NCBI GenBank assembly: GCA_012035435.1
Contig: JAAUPH010000047.1
Coordinates: forward strand, 1 to 11,538
Direction: 5' to 3'
From: Sphingopyxis sp.
Lineage (GTDB): Bacteria > Pseudomonadota > Alphaproteobacteria > Sphingomonadales > Sphingomonadaceae
Length of the DNA stretch: 11,538 nt
Part shown: positions 1 through 8,316 of the stretch, in pieces
How positions within the stretch are numbered: position 1 is the first letter of the stretch
Layout: every line of letters starts with the position of its first letter
Notes under the pieces: generated by a model
Told to the model about the DNA's origin: nothing
Seen by the model: the letters and a program-made list of their open reading frames with translations, nothing else
Database searches by the model: none
Program-made: the position numbers and the translations under genes

Positions 1-196
1 AGGTGCGTGCCGCCATCGCGCTGCGGGATGTTGTTGGTGAAGCACAGCATCGTCTCGTGGAAGGAATCGTTCCACAGCATCGCCAGCTCGACGCGGATGC
101 CGATGGCCTCGGCGTCGGAGGTCAGCGCGATCGGCGGCGCGAAGGCCGGCTTTTTGCCCTGGTTCATCCAGGTGACGAACTCGGTCAGGCCGCCGG
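1..196 (-). pseudogene. gyrB: DNA gyrase subunit B, internal fragment running off the left edge
   Basis: Read on the minus strand, this stretch encodes GGLTEFV, then a ~45-residue linker, then MLWNDSFHETMLCF and TNNIPQRDGGTHL. The NNIPQRDGGTH block is a hallmark of GyrB in the second (transducer) domain that follows the ATPase domain; the topoisomerase IV subunit ParE differs at this point. GyrB supplies the ATPase of the gyrase that introduces negative supercoils. The fragment continues beyond base 1. Upstream of the GGLTEFV block the expected GyrB sequence is missing: the reading passes without any start codon into a different protein family near base 195. It is therefore a fragment, not a gene start. 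The neighbours are not the usual gyrB neighbours (recF, dnaN). I am confident of the family and unsure whether the fragment belongs to this locus. Confidence 0.72.
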
Positions 197-392
197 CTGC
201 GACCACGACGTCGAGCCCACTGCGGGACGACACACGAAAGACGTCGTGTCGTTCCAGTCACCGGTCGGGTGGGCGTCGATCTCCTCCTTGGTGATCACCC
301 TCATCTGCTCGATCGGGAACCGGGGCGTCGAACAGGGTCCGGAACACGCCCACGACGTCGTCGGCGACGCTCGCGTCGGTTTCGGCGGCCAT
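197..392 (-). pseudogene. M15-family D-alanyl-D-alanine carboxypeptidase fragment, frameshifted
   Basis: The minus strand reads from an ATG at 392 as MAAETDASVADDVVGVFRT, then LFDA. After removing one base from the GGGG run at 322-325 it continues as RFPIEQMRVITKEEIDAH, PTGDWNDTTSF and VCRPAVGSTSWSQ. The pattern of FPIE.MR, a D.N.T.SF block, CRP and WSQ matches the region just before the zinc-binding histidine of M15C/VanY-like peptidases, whose usual continuation is H-A-x-G-x-A-x-D. That continuation is absent: at about base 197 the sequence switches to GyrB. Such enzymes trim peptidoglycan stem peptides in the cell envelope. Only about 65 residues are present, with no catalytic histidine, so no activity is expected. 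The family call comes from remembered conserved patterns, not a search. The 5' boundary is uncertain because similarity may begin anywhere between 392 and 405. Confidence 0.55.
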
Positions 393-405
393 CTTTGACC
401 CCGAG

Positions 406-1998
406 ATGATAACAGCAGCTCTGGCCCTCGCACAGGATCGGCTGGCCGACGCCGAGGCCTTGCTGCGCGGCCGTTTGCGCCGAGATGCCAGCGACATTGC
501 CGCGATCCGCATGCTCGCCGAAGTGGCGGGGCGGATCGGCCGCTATGGCGATGCCGAAAAATTGCTGCGCCGCGCGCTGGAACTGGCTCCCACTTTCGGT
601 GCCGCGCGCTCCAATCTGGCGACGGTTCTTTACAAGCAGCACCGCTTTCCCGAATCGGTCGAAGTGTTGAGCGCCGCGCTCGCCTTTGATCCTGACAATC
701 CGGCGCTGCGCAATCTGAAGGCGGCCGCGCTGGGCCGGGTTGGCGGTTATGACGAAGCGCTGGCGCTCTATGCCGATCTGACCGCGCGCTTTCCCGATCA
801 TGCCAAGCTGGCGATGAGCTATGGCCATATGCTCAAGACCGTCGGGCGGCAGGAGGACAGCATCGCCGCCTATCGCGCCGCGCTTGCCGCCGATCCGGGG
901 CTGGGGGAAGTGTGGTGGAGCCTTGCGAACCTTAAAACCATTCGCTTCGATGCTGCCGATCGCGGCGCCATGACGGCAGCGCTTGCAGCGATCGATGCCG
1001 ACGACAACGCGCGAGACGATGACCGGCTCCACCTGCATTTCGCGCTCGGCAAGGCGTTTGACGACGCGGGCGATGCCCCCGCCTGCTTCCGCCACTATGC
1101 CGCCGGAAACGCCATAAGGGCAGAGCAGCTTCGCCATGATCCCGACGAAACGACCGGGCAGGTCGACCGGATTATTGCGCAGTTTGATGCTGCCCGCTTT
1201 GCCGCGCATGGCGATGCAGGCGAACCGGCGGGTGACCCCATCTTCATATTGGGAATGCCGCGCGCCGGATCGACGCTGATCGAACAGATTTTGGCGAGCC
1301 ATTCGGCAGTCGAGGGGACACAGGAGTTGCCCGACATCCCCGCGCTCGCGCTCGACTATGGGCGCACGATGCGCGGCCATGCGCGGGAATGGGTCGAGGC
1401 GCTGGCGAGCGCTGCGCCCGCCGACCTTGCGGCGCTGGGGGCGGACTATCTCGCCCGTACCAAGGTGCAGCGCAAAACCGACAAGCCTTTCTTCATCGAC
1501 AAGCTGCCCAACAATTGGCTGTACATCGCCTTCATCCGTTTGATCCTGCCGAATGCGCGCATCATCGATGCGCGGCGGCATCCGCTGGATTGCTGCTTCT
1601 CCAACTTCCGCCAGCATTTCGCCCATGGTCAGGCGTTCAGCTATCGCCTGACGGACATGGGGCGCTATTATGCCGACTATGTCCGGTTGATGGCGCACGT
1701 CGACCGGGTTCAGCCGGGTCGGGTGCACCGGGTGATTCACGAAGCCTTGCTCGATGATTCAGAGGGCCAAGTGCGTGCGCTGCTGGCCCATCTGTGCCTG
1801 CCGTTCGAGACGGCGTGCCTGTCCTTCCACGAAAATGCGCGCGCGGTAAGGACGGCGTCGAGCGAGCAGGTGCGCCGCCCGATCAACCGCGACGGCGTTG
1901 ACCAATGGCGACCTCATATCGACCAACTGGGTGACCTGACCGCCGCACTTGGCGCGGTTTTGGACGCTTATCCGGACGTACCGCCCACATTTTTGTGA
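406..1998 (+). CDS. TPR-repeat sulfotransferase family protein
   Basis: The 530-residue product has two parts. Residues 1 to about 200 are tandem tetratricopeptide repeats (patterns such as A..LL.RAL.L.P and A.R.NLA.VLY), normally a protein-docking surface. Residues from about 275 onward form a PAPS-dependent sulfotransferase domain: GMPRAGSTLIEQ at 283-294 is the 5'-phosphosulfate loop, and IIDARRHPLDCCFSNF at about 386-401 is the 3'-phosphate-binding segment with its Arg and downstream Ser. Family members transfer sulfate from PAPS to a hydroxyl or tyrosine; the acceptor here is unknown. There is no signal peptide, so it is probably cytoplasmic. The ATG at 406 has no Shine-Dalgarno sequence and lies beside a suspected assembly junction, so up to a few tens of N-terminal residues may be missing; the frame stays open upstream to 295. 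It precedes a TonB-dependent receptor by 119 bp on the same strand. Confidence 0.85.
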   Translation: MITAALALAQDRLADAEALLRGRLRRDASDIAAIRMLAEVAGRIGRYGDAEKLLRRALELAPTFGAARSNLATVLYKQHRFPESVEVLSAALAFDPDNPALRNLKAAALGRVGGYDEALALYADLTARFPDHAKLAMSYGHMLKTVGRQEDSIAAYRAALAADPGLGEVWWSLANLKTIRFDAADRGAMTAALAAIDADDNARDDDRLHLHFALGKAFDDAGDAPACFRHYAAGNAIRAEQLRHDPDETTGQVDRIIAQFDAARFAAHGDAGEPAGDPIFILGMPRAGSTLIEQILASHSAVEGTQELPDIPALALDYGRTMRGHAREWVEALASAAPADLAALGADYLARTKVQRKTDKPFFIDKLPNNWLYIAFIRLILPNARIIDARRHPLDCCFSNFRQHFAHGQAFSYRLTDMGRYYADYVRLMAHVDRVQPGRVHRVIHEALLDDSEGQVRALLAHLCLPFETACLSFHENARAVRTASSEQVRRPINRDGVDQWRPHIDQLGDLTAALGAVLDAYPDVPPTFL

Positions 1999-2104
1999 CT
2001 AATTCGCCACAACAGCCTGTTTTTTCCTGTCACATTAACGCTATTTGCCGAACAAGACTTGCGCTGCAGCGCGGCAACGCTTTCAATGGCATCAAATCAG
2101 AAAA

Positions 2105-2109
2105 AGGGG
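2105..2109 (+). promoter_or_regulatory. Shine-Dalgarno that fixes the start of the first TonB-dependent receptor
   Basis: AGGGG, preceded by a run of A, lies 8 bases before the ATG at 2118. The reading frame is open back to 1995, but translation from there would put about 41 residues in front of an obvious signal peptide. This ribosome site plus the signal peptide right after ATG 2118 select 2118 as the start. Confidence 0.7.
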
Positions 2110-2117
2110 TTATTTGG

Positions 2118-4487
2118 ATGCGTTCCTTTGTTTCCGTCGCTGCGCGCACTGGCGCTCTGCTGCTCTCCACCACAATTTTGTGCACCTCGGCCACCGCACT
2201 GGCGCAGGAAGCCGCTGACGCTGACGACGCCGACATCGTCGTCACCGCGTCGAAGCGCGAAGAAAATCTTCAGGATGTGCCGCTGGCCATTACCGCCATT
2301 GGCACCGAGCGGCTCGACCAGCTGCAGGTCAAGGAATTCAGTGACGTCGTCAAATTCCTGCCATCGGTGACGATCCAGTCGGCCGCACCGGGCTTTGCGC
2401 AGGTCTATTTCCGGGGCGTGGCGTCGGGCGAGAATGCCAATCATTCGGCATCGTTGCCCACCGTCGGCACCTATCTGGACGAAATGCCGATCACGACCAT
2501 TCAGGGCGCGCTCGACATTCACGCCTTTGACCTTGCCCGCGTCGAAGCGCTCGCGGGGCCGCAGGGCACGCTCTATGGCGCAAGCTCGATGGCGGGTACG
2601 ATCAAGCTGATCACGAACAAGCCCGACACCAGCGGCACCTATGGCGAAGTTGGGGCCGAGATTAACGCTGTCCCCGGCGCGATGGGCGGGCTGGTCGAGG
2701 GTTTCCTCAATGCGCCCATCAGCGAACGCGCCGCCGCGCGCATCGTTGCCTATTATCGCCGCGATGCCGGCTATATCGACAATGTGTTCGGGAGCCGCAC
2801 CTATCCGACATCGGGCATCACGCAGAACAACGCCGATCTGGTCGAGCGCAATTACAACGATGTCGACACATTCGGCGGCCGCATCGCGCTGGGCATTGAA
2901 CTCGATGATGACTGGACGATCCGCCCGACGGTGATCGCGCAGGCGCAGGAAGTCAGTGGCAGTTTTGCCCAGGAACGCTCCACGGCGGTCAGCGGCAAGC
3001 TGCAGACCGTCCAGTATAATCCGGAATCGAGCAAGGATCAGTGGATACAGGCCGCGATGACGATCGAGGGCAAGATCGGCAGCTGGGATCTGACGCTGAC
3101 GGGCGGGCATCTGCGCCGCAAGACCGAAACCGAAAGCGATTATTCGGACTATGCCTTCTTCTATGATGCGCTCGCCGGATATGGGGCCTATTTCACCGAC
3201 AATGCGGGCAACCCCGTCAATCCCAACCAATATATTCAGGGCATCGACCGGTACAAGAAGACCTTTGCCGAAGCCCGCATCGCGTCACCGGCAGATGCCC
3301 CACTGCGCTTCATTGGCGGGCTCTTTTATCAGCGCCAGTCGCACAATATCGAACAAAATTACATCATCGATAACATCGCCGATGCAATCACGGTGACCGG
3401 CACCGACAGCAATATCTGGCTGACGAAGCAGCTGCGCGTCGACCGCGACTATGCCCTGTTCGGTGAGATCAGCTATGATGTGACCGACGCGCTGACGCTG
3501 ACCGCGGGCGGGCGCCTGTATAAGTTCGACAACAGCCTCGTTGGTTTCTTTGGCTATAGCGCGGGCTATTCAAGCCGCACGGGCGAAGCCGCATGTTTCG
3601 GCCCGGCGCAGCTCGCAGGGTCGCCCTGTACCAATGTCGACAAGGCGACCAAAGACACCGACGCGATCTGGAAGCTTAACGCTAATTACAAGATCAATGA
3701 CGACGTCATGGTCTATGGCACCTTCTCGCGCGGGTTCCGCCCGGGGGGGATCAACCGGCGCGGAACGTTGCCGCCCTATGGCCCCGATACGCTCGACAAC
3801 TACGAATTTGGGTGGAAGACCAATTTCGGTCCCTTCCGCTTCAATGGCGCAGTCTATCAACAGGATTGGTCGGGTATTCAGCTGTCGTTCCTGGGGGCGA
3901 ACGGTCTTACCGAAATCCGCAACGCCGGCATCGCGCGCATCCGCGGCGCCGAGCTTGACGTTGGTTTCCGGTCGGGCGGCTTCAGCCTGAATGCGGGCGG
4001 CAGCTATAATGACGCCGAAATCCGCCGCGATTTCTGCCGTATCGCCAATCCGACCTTTGACTGCACCACGGCGGGCAACAGCCTGCTGGCACCGGCGGGC
4101 ACACGCCTACCCGTGACCGCCAAGTTCAAGGGCAATGCCGTTGCGCGCTACGAAGTCCCCGTGGGCGATCTTGACGCGCATATCCAGTTTGCGGTGAACC
4201 ATATCGGCAGCCGCCGCAGCGATTTGCGCACCGCCGAAAACGCCATCAAGGGCTTCTTTGGTGCCTATACCACCGCCGACATTTCGGCGGGGATCAAGGG
4301 CGAAAGCTGGAGCCTGGAGCTGTACGCGACCAACCTGTTCAATTCGAACGGCGTCGTCAATTCGGGGGTCCAGTGCGTCGAAACCGTGTGCGGCGATCCG
4401 GGCAACGGCAGCGGCACCGGCGGCGTCTTTTATGACACCGTCATCCGGCCGCGACTGGTGGGGCTGAAAGTCAGCAAAGACTTCTGA
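2118..4487 (+). CDS. TonB-dependent outer-membrane receptor (first of two)
   Basis: The 789-residue product starts with a signal peptide (basic MRSF..R, hydrophobic core GALLLSTTILC, cleavage after ALAQ near residue 30). A TonB-box-like DIVVTASKREENLQDVP segment follows, then the plug domain (about 50-165) with VYFRGV, VEALAGPQGTLYGASSMAGT and IKLITNKP. The remainder is a beta-barrel with alternating aromatic strands, ending in KVSKDF; the terminal Phe is the outer-membrane-protein signature recognised by the BAM machinery. Such receptors import large or scarce ligands across the outer membrane using TonB-ExbBD energy; the ligand cannot be read from sequence. Three close cysteine pairs (493/504, 640/649, 753/758) lie in presumed extracellular loops and could form disulfides. 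Length is normal for the family and no frame break is seen. A sulfotransferase precedes it and an APC permease follows 16 bp later on the same strand. Confidence 0.92.
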   Translation: MRSFVSVAARTGALLLSTTILCTSATALAQEAADADDADIVVTASKREENLQDVPLAITAIGTERLDQLQVKEFSDVVKFLPSVTIQSAAPGFAQVYFRGVASGENANHSASLPTVGTYLDEMPITTIQGALDIHAFDLARVEALAGPQGTLYGASSMAGTIKLITNKPDTSGTYGEVGAEINAVPGAMGGLVEGFLNAPISERAAARIVAYYRRDAGYIDNVFGSRTYPTSGITQNNADLVERNYNDVDTFGGRIALGIELDDDWTIRPTVIAQAQEVSGSFAQERSTAVSGKLQTVQYNPESSKDQWIQAAMTIEGKIGSWDLTLTGGHLRRKTETESDYSDYAFFYDALAGYGAYFTDNAGNPVNPNQYIQGIDRYKKTFAEARIASPADAPLRFIGGLFYQRQSHNIEQNYIIDNIADAITVTGTDSNIWLTKQLRVDRDYALFGEISYDVTDALTLTAGGRLYKFDNSLVGFFGYSAGYSSRTGEAACFGPAQLAGSPCTNVDKATKDTDAIWKLNANYKINDDVMVYGTFSRGFRPGGINRRGTLPPYGPDTLDNYEFGWKTNFGPFRFNGAVYQQDWSGIQLSFLGANGLTEIRNAGIARIRGAELDVGFRSGGFSLNAGGSYNDAEIRRDFCRIANPTFDCTTAGNSLLAPAGTRLPVTAKFKGNAVARYEVPVGDLDAHIQFAVNHIGSRRSDLRTAENAIKGFFGAYTTADISAGIKGESWSLELYATNLFNSNGVVNSGVQCVETVCGDPGNGSGTGGVFYDTVIRPRLVGLKVSKDF

Positions 4488-4503
4488 TCCTTTGACCAAC
4501 ACT

Positions 4504-5782
4504 ATGGCTTCAACAGAAAGGCCGGGCGCTAAGCTCGGCCTTTTTGCTGCGGTCGCGCTGGTCATGGGCAATATGATCGGATCGGGGGTGTTCCTGCTGC
4601 CCGCCAGCCTGGCGGCCTATGGCTGGAACGCGGTGCCGGGATGGATCATCACGATTGCGGGCGCGCTATGTCTGGCGCAAGTCATCGGACGATTGAGCGC
4701 GGGCGACGACCGGCCGAGTGGGACCGGCGGGGCTGGTCGAGCATAGTTTCGGCCACACTGCTGGCTTCCTGATCGGATTTTCCTTCTGGATTTCGGTTTT
4801 CACCGGCAACGCCACGATTGCGGTTGGCGCGGTCAGCTATTTGAGCAGCTTTGCGCCCGCGCTGGGCAGCTATCCCGCACTTGCGGCGCTCGGCGTGATC
4901 TGGACGGTGACGATCGTCAACCTCATTAGCCTGCGCACGGCATCGGCGTTTCAGATCGTGACGCTGCTCCTCAAACTCCTGCCGCTGATCGTCGTGGGTG
5001 TGCTGATAACGTTAGTGCTCAGCAGCCGGGGCAACGCCGTACTCACTCCGCTGCCCGCGGAAGGGTTCAGCCTGACCGCGATCAACAGCGCCGCCGCGCT
5101 CGCGCTGTGGGCAATGGTGGGTTTTGAGGCCGCGTGCGCCGCGTCGGACAAGATCGCCGATCCGCAGCGCAATGTCGCGCGCGCGACGATGATCGGCGCG
5201 GGCCTGACCGGCGTCATTTACCTCATCATATGTTCGGGCATCGCCCTTATGCTGCCCGCCGATCAGGTGGTGGATGCCCCTGCCCCCTTTGCCTTGTTCG
5301 TTTCGACCTATTGGTCCGCCGAAGCCGCCGCACTTATCAGCTTGTTTGCAGCCATCAGCGCCATTGGCGCAGTCAATGGCTGGACGCTGGTGCAGGGCGA
5401 GCTTCCGCGCGAAATGGCGCGGCGGCAGATGATGCCGAGCTGGTTTGGCGTCACGCTGGGCAATGGCATCGCCGCGCGGGCGATGATCGTCTCCAGCATT
5501 CTTGCGAGTATGCTCGTGCTGGCCAACAGCAGCCGGACGATGGCGGGGCTATTCGCATTTATGGCGCTGCTCACCACCTCGGTGACGCTGTTGCTCTACC
5601 TTGCGTGCGCTGCCGCTGCGCTGAAGGAGCGCGTCGCGTTGCTGCCTGCCGCCCTGGGATGTGTGTTCGGCGTCTGGTGCCTTTATGGTGCGGGATGGCA
5701 AGCCGCAGGGTTAGCGGTAATGTTGATGCTGGCAGGGCTGCCGTTATATTGGTGGACCCGGCGGGAGGGCGCCCGATCATAG
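4504..5782 (+). pseudogene. APC-superfamily amino-acid permease, interrupted by a one-base frameshift
   Basis: The first part (from ATG 4504, or TTG 4492) reads KLGLFAAVALVMGN and MIGSGVFLLPAS, the helix-1 signature of AdiC/YjeH-type amino-acid and polyamine transporters. That frame ends in a stop at 4746. A second frame then carries VEHSFGHTAGFLIGF and the remaining helices to 5782, including WAMVGFEAACAASDKI and NGWTLVQGELPREMA, both matching AdiC-like blocks. Dropping one G from the GGG at 4701-4703 joins the two frames into RLSAATTGRVGPAGLVEHSF and gives about 425 residues with 11-12 helices, normal for the family. The protein would sit in the inner membrane and exchange or import an amino acid or amine. 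As written it is broken; a sequencing error is equally possible. There is no Shine-Dalgarno sequence, and the start lies only 16 bp after the receptor stop with a terminator-like hairpin across it. Confidence 0.8.
4517..4545 (+). terminator. Rho-independent terminator-like hairpin inside the 5' end of the permease gene
   Basis: AAAGGCCGGGC (4517-4527) can pair with GCTCGGCCTTT (4533-4543) in an 11-bp stem with one G-U pair and a five-base loop. The run TTTTT at 4541-4545 follows directly. It lies 29 bases after the receptor stop codon, so it is well placed to end the receptor transcript. It also overlaps codons of the permease, including those for the conserved KLGLF segment. It may therefore act as an attenuator between the two genes. 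Structure seen in sequence; function inferred. Confidence 0.65.
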
Positions 5783-5933
5783 CCCGCCGTAACGTCATAT
5801 TCGCGGAGGAGTGAGCGGGCGCACCATGTCCGCAAAAATCAATTGCACTGTCATGGGATTGACGCCGCTTCGTCCCGTTTCTTTCGCATCTGCAGCATAG
5901 CCGGATGGCCGTCTCTATCACGAGGGCTGATCC

Positions 5934-8231
5934 ATGACCTATCCGAAAATCACCCGTCTCACCCTGCTTCTCGCTGCCAGCGGAATGAGCTTCACCGCTC
6001 AGGCTGACGATGCAGGGAATTCAGAAGGTGACCGGGTCGAAGGCGATATCATCGTCACCGCACAAAAGATCGAACAACGGTCGGTTGATGTTCCGATCAC
6101 CATATCGGCATTAACAGGCAATCGCATTCGAGAATTGGGGGTCAGCGACCTTGACGAGCTGTCAGCTTACATCCCTGGTTTGAATGTCCAGGAGCAGAGT
6201 GCGAATAATCCCGGTATTGTCATCCGCGGGATCACGTCGGATTCGGGTTCGGCACAGCAAGGGCCGCGCGTCACACTCTATTACAACGGCGTGGATATTT
6301 CCCGCTCGCGTGGCTCCTATCAGGCGATTTACGATCTTGAACGCGTTGAGGTGATCAAGGGGCCGCAGGCCACCTTGTTCGGGACCGCATCAGCGGTCGG
6401 CGCGATCAGCATGAATTCGGCGCGCCCGCGTGCAGGTTTTTCCGGTGAAGTTACGGGCGGCTATGGAAATTTTGATCAGACCGTGTTTGGGGGTTTCATC
6501 AACCTGGGCAATGATCGGCTGGCTGGCCGCGTTGCGTTCGAATGGCGTACGCGCGATGGCTATGTCGAAAATTTGAATCCGTCGCAGCAGGAAGAATTAT
6601 ATGCGCAAAACCAGCTGGGTATTCGTGCCTCGCTGCGCTGGCGCCCGACCGAGGATGTGACCTTCGACCTCATCGGCACTTATGACCGCCAACGCAACGG
6701 CGGCACGCCGTTCATATCGGGCACATTTGCGACCACCGATGGCCCGGCCAATCCCTTCGGCCGCGCCAATCTTGGCGGATCACCGCTCTCCGAAACCGCC
6801 CTCGGCGCCGCGCAGCTCGGCCTGGACCGCGATGTTTATGACGTCAATTTCACCATCACCGGCGATGTTGCGCCGGGTCTGACCTTTACCAGCGTCAATG
6901 GCTATCGCAAATTCGACAGTCTGGAGATTTTCGACGCCGACGGCACCCCGGCGTGGTATCTGGAATTTGCCGAACTCGCCAAAGGCGAGCAAGTTAGCCA
7001 TGAAAGCCGGTTCAGCTATGCCGATCCGAATTGGCGTGCGACCTTTGGCTGGAACTTCTTTCGGGAAGACAGCATCCAGAATGTCCCATTCTCGGCTGAG
7101 GAAGGCACCTTCCTGCAATGCGCCGCACGCGTGGTACCCGGCCTTGCCTGCATCGATGCGGCCGGGGTCAATCAGGCCGCCCGCGCCACTGCGCTGCTTA
7201 CCGGCGGGGTGCTCAATGCCGTGCCCTATAGCTCGGTGTTCCAAAATGGCGGCGTGAACGATAGTTATTCGGTGTTCGCGGACGCGACCTGGATTCCCAG
7301 TGACAAGTTTGAAGTTACTGCCGGAGCCCGTGTGCTGATCGAAGAGCGCCGTTCGTCCTTTTTTGCCCGCGTGCCCCGCCCACGTCTAAACCCCGCCGCC
7401 TTCTCGCTGATCCCCGGCCAGATCGACACCGGTGGCCAAATTTTTCGCGCCCGAGAAAGCTATGCTGCGGTGTTGCCGCGCGTGAACCTGCTCTATCGCT
7501 TGGACAATCGCAGCAACATCTTTGCAACTGTATCAAAGGGTCGACGCTCACCCGTTGTGCAGTTGAACGCGGCGCGCGTCGGCGGCTTGCCGGTCGCCAA
7601 CGCCCAGCTTGTCGACGAAGAAAATGTCTGGAATTACGAAGCCGGGATCAAGGGCAGCGTCGGTCCGTTCTCGGGAGCCCTGGGTGTTTATTATCAGGTG
7701 TACGACGGGTTTCAGGTGAGCGTAAACCTGCCCGATGGCCGGACCGTCACGCAAAGCGCGGGCAAGGCGAGCAATCTGGGCGTTGAGCTGGAACTGTCCC
7801 TGCGGGCGGCCGATTGGCTCCAACTGTTCGGAAATGTCGGCTACATCGACGGTGGAATTGACAAGAACAACAGCTTTGCTCCCCAATTTTCGGGCGCGCG
7901 CTTCCGCCTGCAACCCAAATGGCAGGCGGCGGCCGGTTTTACGATCGACGCACCCGTGGGCAGCAGCGCGCGGGCGTTTGTCACCCCGACCGTCGCCCAT
8001 CGCAGCCGCATCTTCTTTGAAGTGCCGAACAACCCGCGCATCAGCCAGGGCAAAGTCACGCTGGTGAACGCCGCGTCGGCGTGGCCTTTGCCAATGATCG
8101 CTTCGAGATTGTCGGCTTTATCCGGAACGCAACGGACGAGGATTATCTGCTTGATGCCGGAAACACCGGTGGGGCGTTTGGGATCGCAACCTTCATTCCG
8201 GGCGAGCCGCGTTTTTACGGCGTGTCGCTGA
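5934..8231 (+). CDS. TonB-dependent outer-membrane receptor (second), C-terminus frameshifted
   Basis: A GAGGG ribosome site lies 7 bases before ATG 5934. The product begins with a signal peptide (MTYPKITRLTLLLAASGMSF, cleavage after TAQA near residue 24) and a TonB-box-like DIIVTAQKIEQRSVDVP segment. The plug domain follows (IVIRGIT, VEVIKGPQATLFGTASAVGA), then the barrel. A cysteine pair at 396/406 sits in a presumed loop. As written it has 765 residues, but the last ~50 are unlike a barrel (many Ser, Arg, Pro). Restoring one missing base near 8075 gives VNAAVGVAFANDRFEIVGF and then RNATDEDYLLDAGNTGGAFG, ending FYGVSLSARY at the stop 8243-8245. That is a proper last strand with terminal Tyr and a total of about 770 residues. 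Ligand unknown. The gene is 151 bp after the permease and convergent with the FAD oxidoreductase. I am sure of the family and unsure whether the frameshift is real. Confidence 0.88.
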   Translation: MTYPKITRLTLLLAASGMSFTAQADDAGNSEGDRVEGDIIVTAQKIEQRSVDVPITISALTGNRIRELGVSDLDELSAYIPGLNVQEQSANNPGIVIRGITSDSGSAQQGPRVTLYYNGVDISRSRGSYQAIYDLERVEVIKGPQATLFGTASAVGAISMNSARPRAGFSGEVTGGYGNFDQTVFGGFINLGNDRLAGRVAFEWRTRDGYVENLNPSQQEELYAQNQLGIRASLRWRPTEDVTFDLIGTYDRQRNGGTPFISGTFATTDGPANPFGRANLGGSPLSETALGAAQLGLDRDVYDVNFTITGDVAPGLTFTSVNGYRKFDSLEIFDADGTPAWYLEFAELAKGEQVSHESRFSYADPNWRATFGWNFFREDSIQNVPFSAEEGTFLQCAARVVPGLACIDAAGVNQAARATALLTGGVLNAVPYSSVFQNGGVNDSYSVFADATWIPSDKFEVTAGARVLIEERRSSFFARVPRPRLNPAAFSLIPGQIDTGGQIFRARESYAAVLPRVNLLYRLDNRSNIFATVSKGRRSPVVQLNAARVGGLPVANAQLVDEENVWNYEAGIKGSVGPFSGALGVYYQVYDGFQVSVNLPDGRTVTQSAGKASNLGVELELSLRAADWLQLFGNVGYIDGGIDKNNSFAPQFSGARFRLQPKWQAAAGFTIDAPVGSSARAFVTPTVAHRSRIFFEVPNNPRISQGKVTLVNAASAWPLPMIASRLSALSGTQRTRIICLMPETPVGRLGSQPSFRASRVFTACR

Positions 8232-8316
8232 GCGCGCGCTATTGACCTTGATTCAGTCCGATTGAGGCTTCGTCCTGCTGACCTGGGGTGACAAAGCGGT
8301 AGGGGCGGCGCTCGAT

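Noticed and set aside
301..1740. 479-residue open frame on the minus strand opposite the sulfotransferase
   Set aside because: Antisense shadow of a GC-rich gene: Arg/Gly/Ile-rich with no recognisable domain, whereas the plus-strand frame has clear TPR and PAPS motifs.
2061..2072. GCGCTGCAGCGC, a perfect 12-bp palindrome upstream of the first receptor
   Set aside because: Short self-complementary GC words are frequent in such DNA and no convincing -35/-10 pair is attached; not enough to call an operator.
2097..3230. 377-residue minus-strand open frame opposite the first receptor
   Set aside because: Shadow frame; the opposite strand encodes a full TonB-dependent receptor with signal peptide and plug motifs.
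5783..5933. Possible promoter in the gap before the second receptor (TTGCAC, TTGACG)
   Set aside because: No matching -10 element at proper spacing for either hexamer; only the ribosome site before 5934 is convincing.
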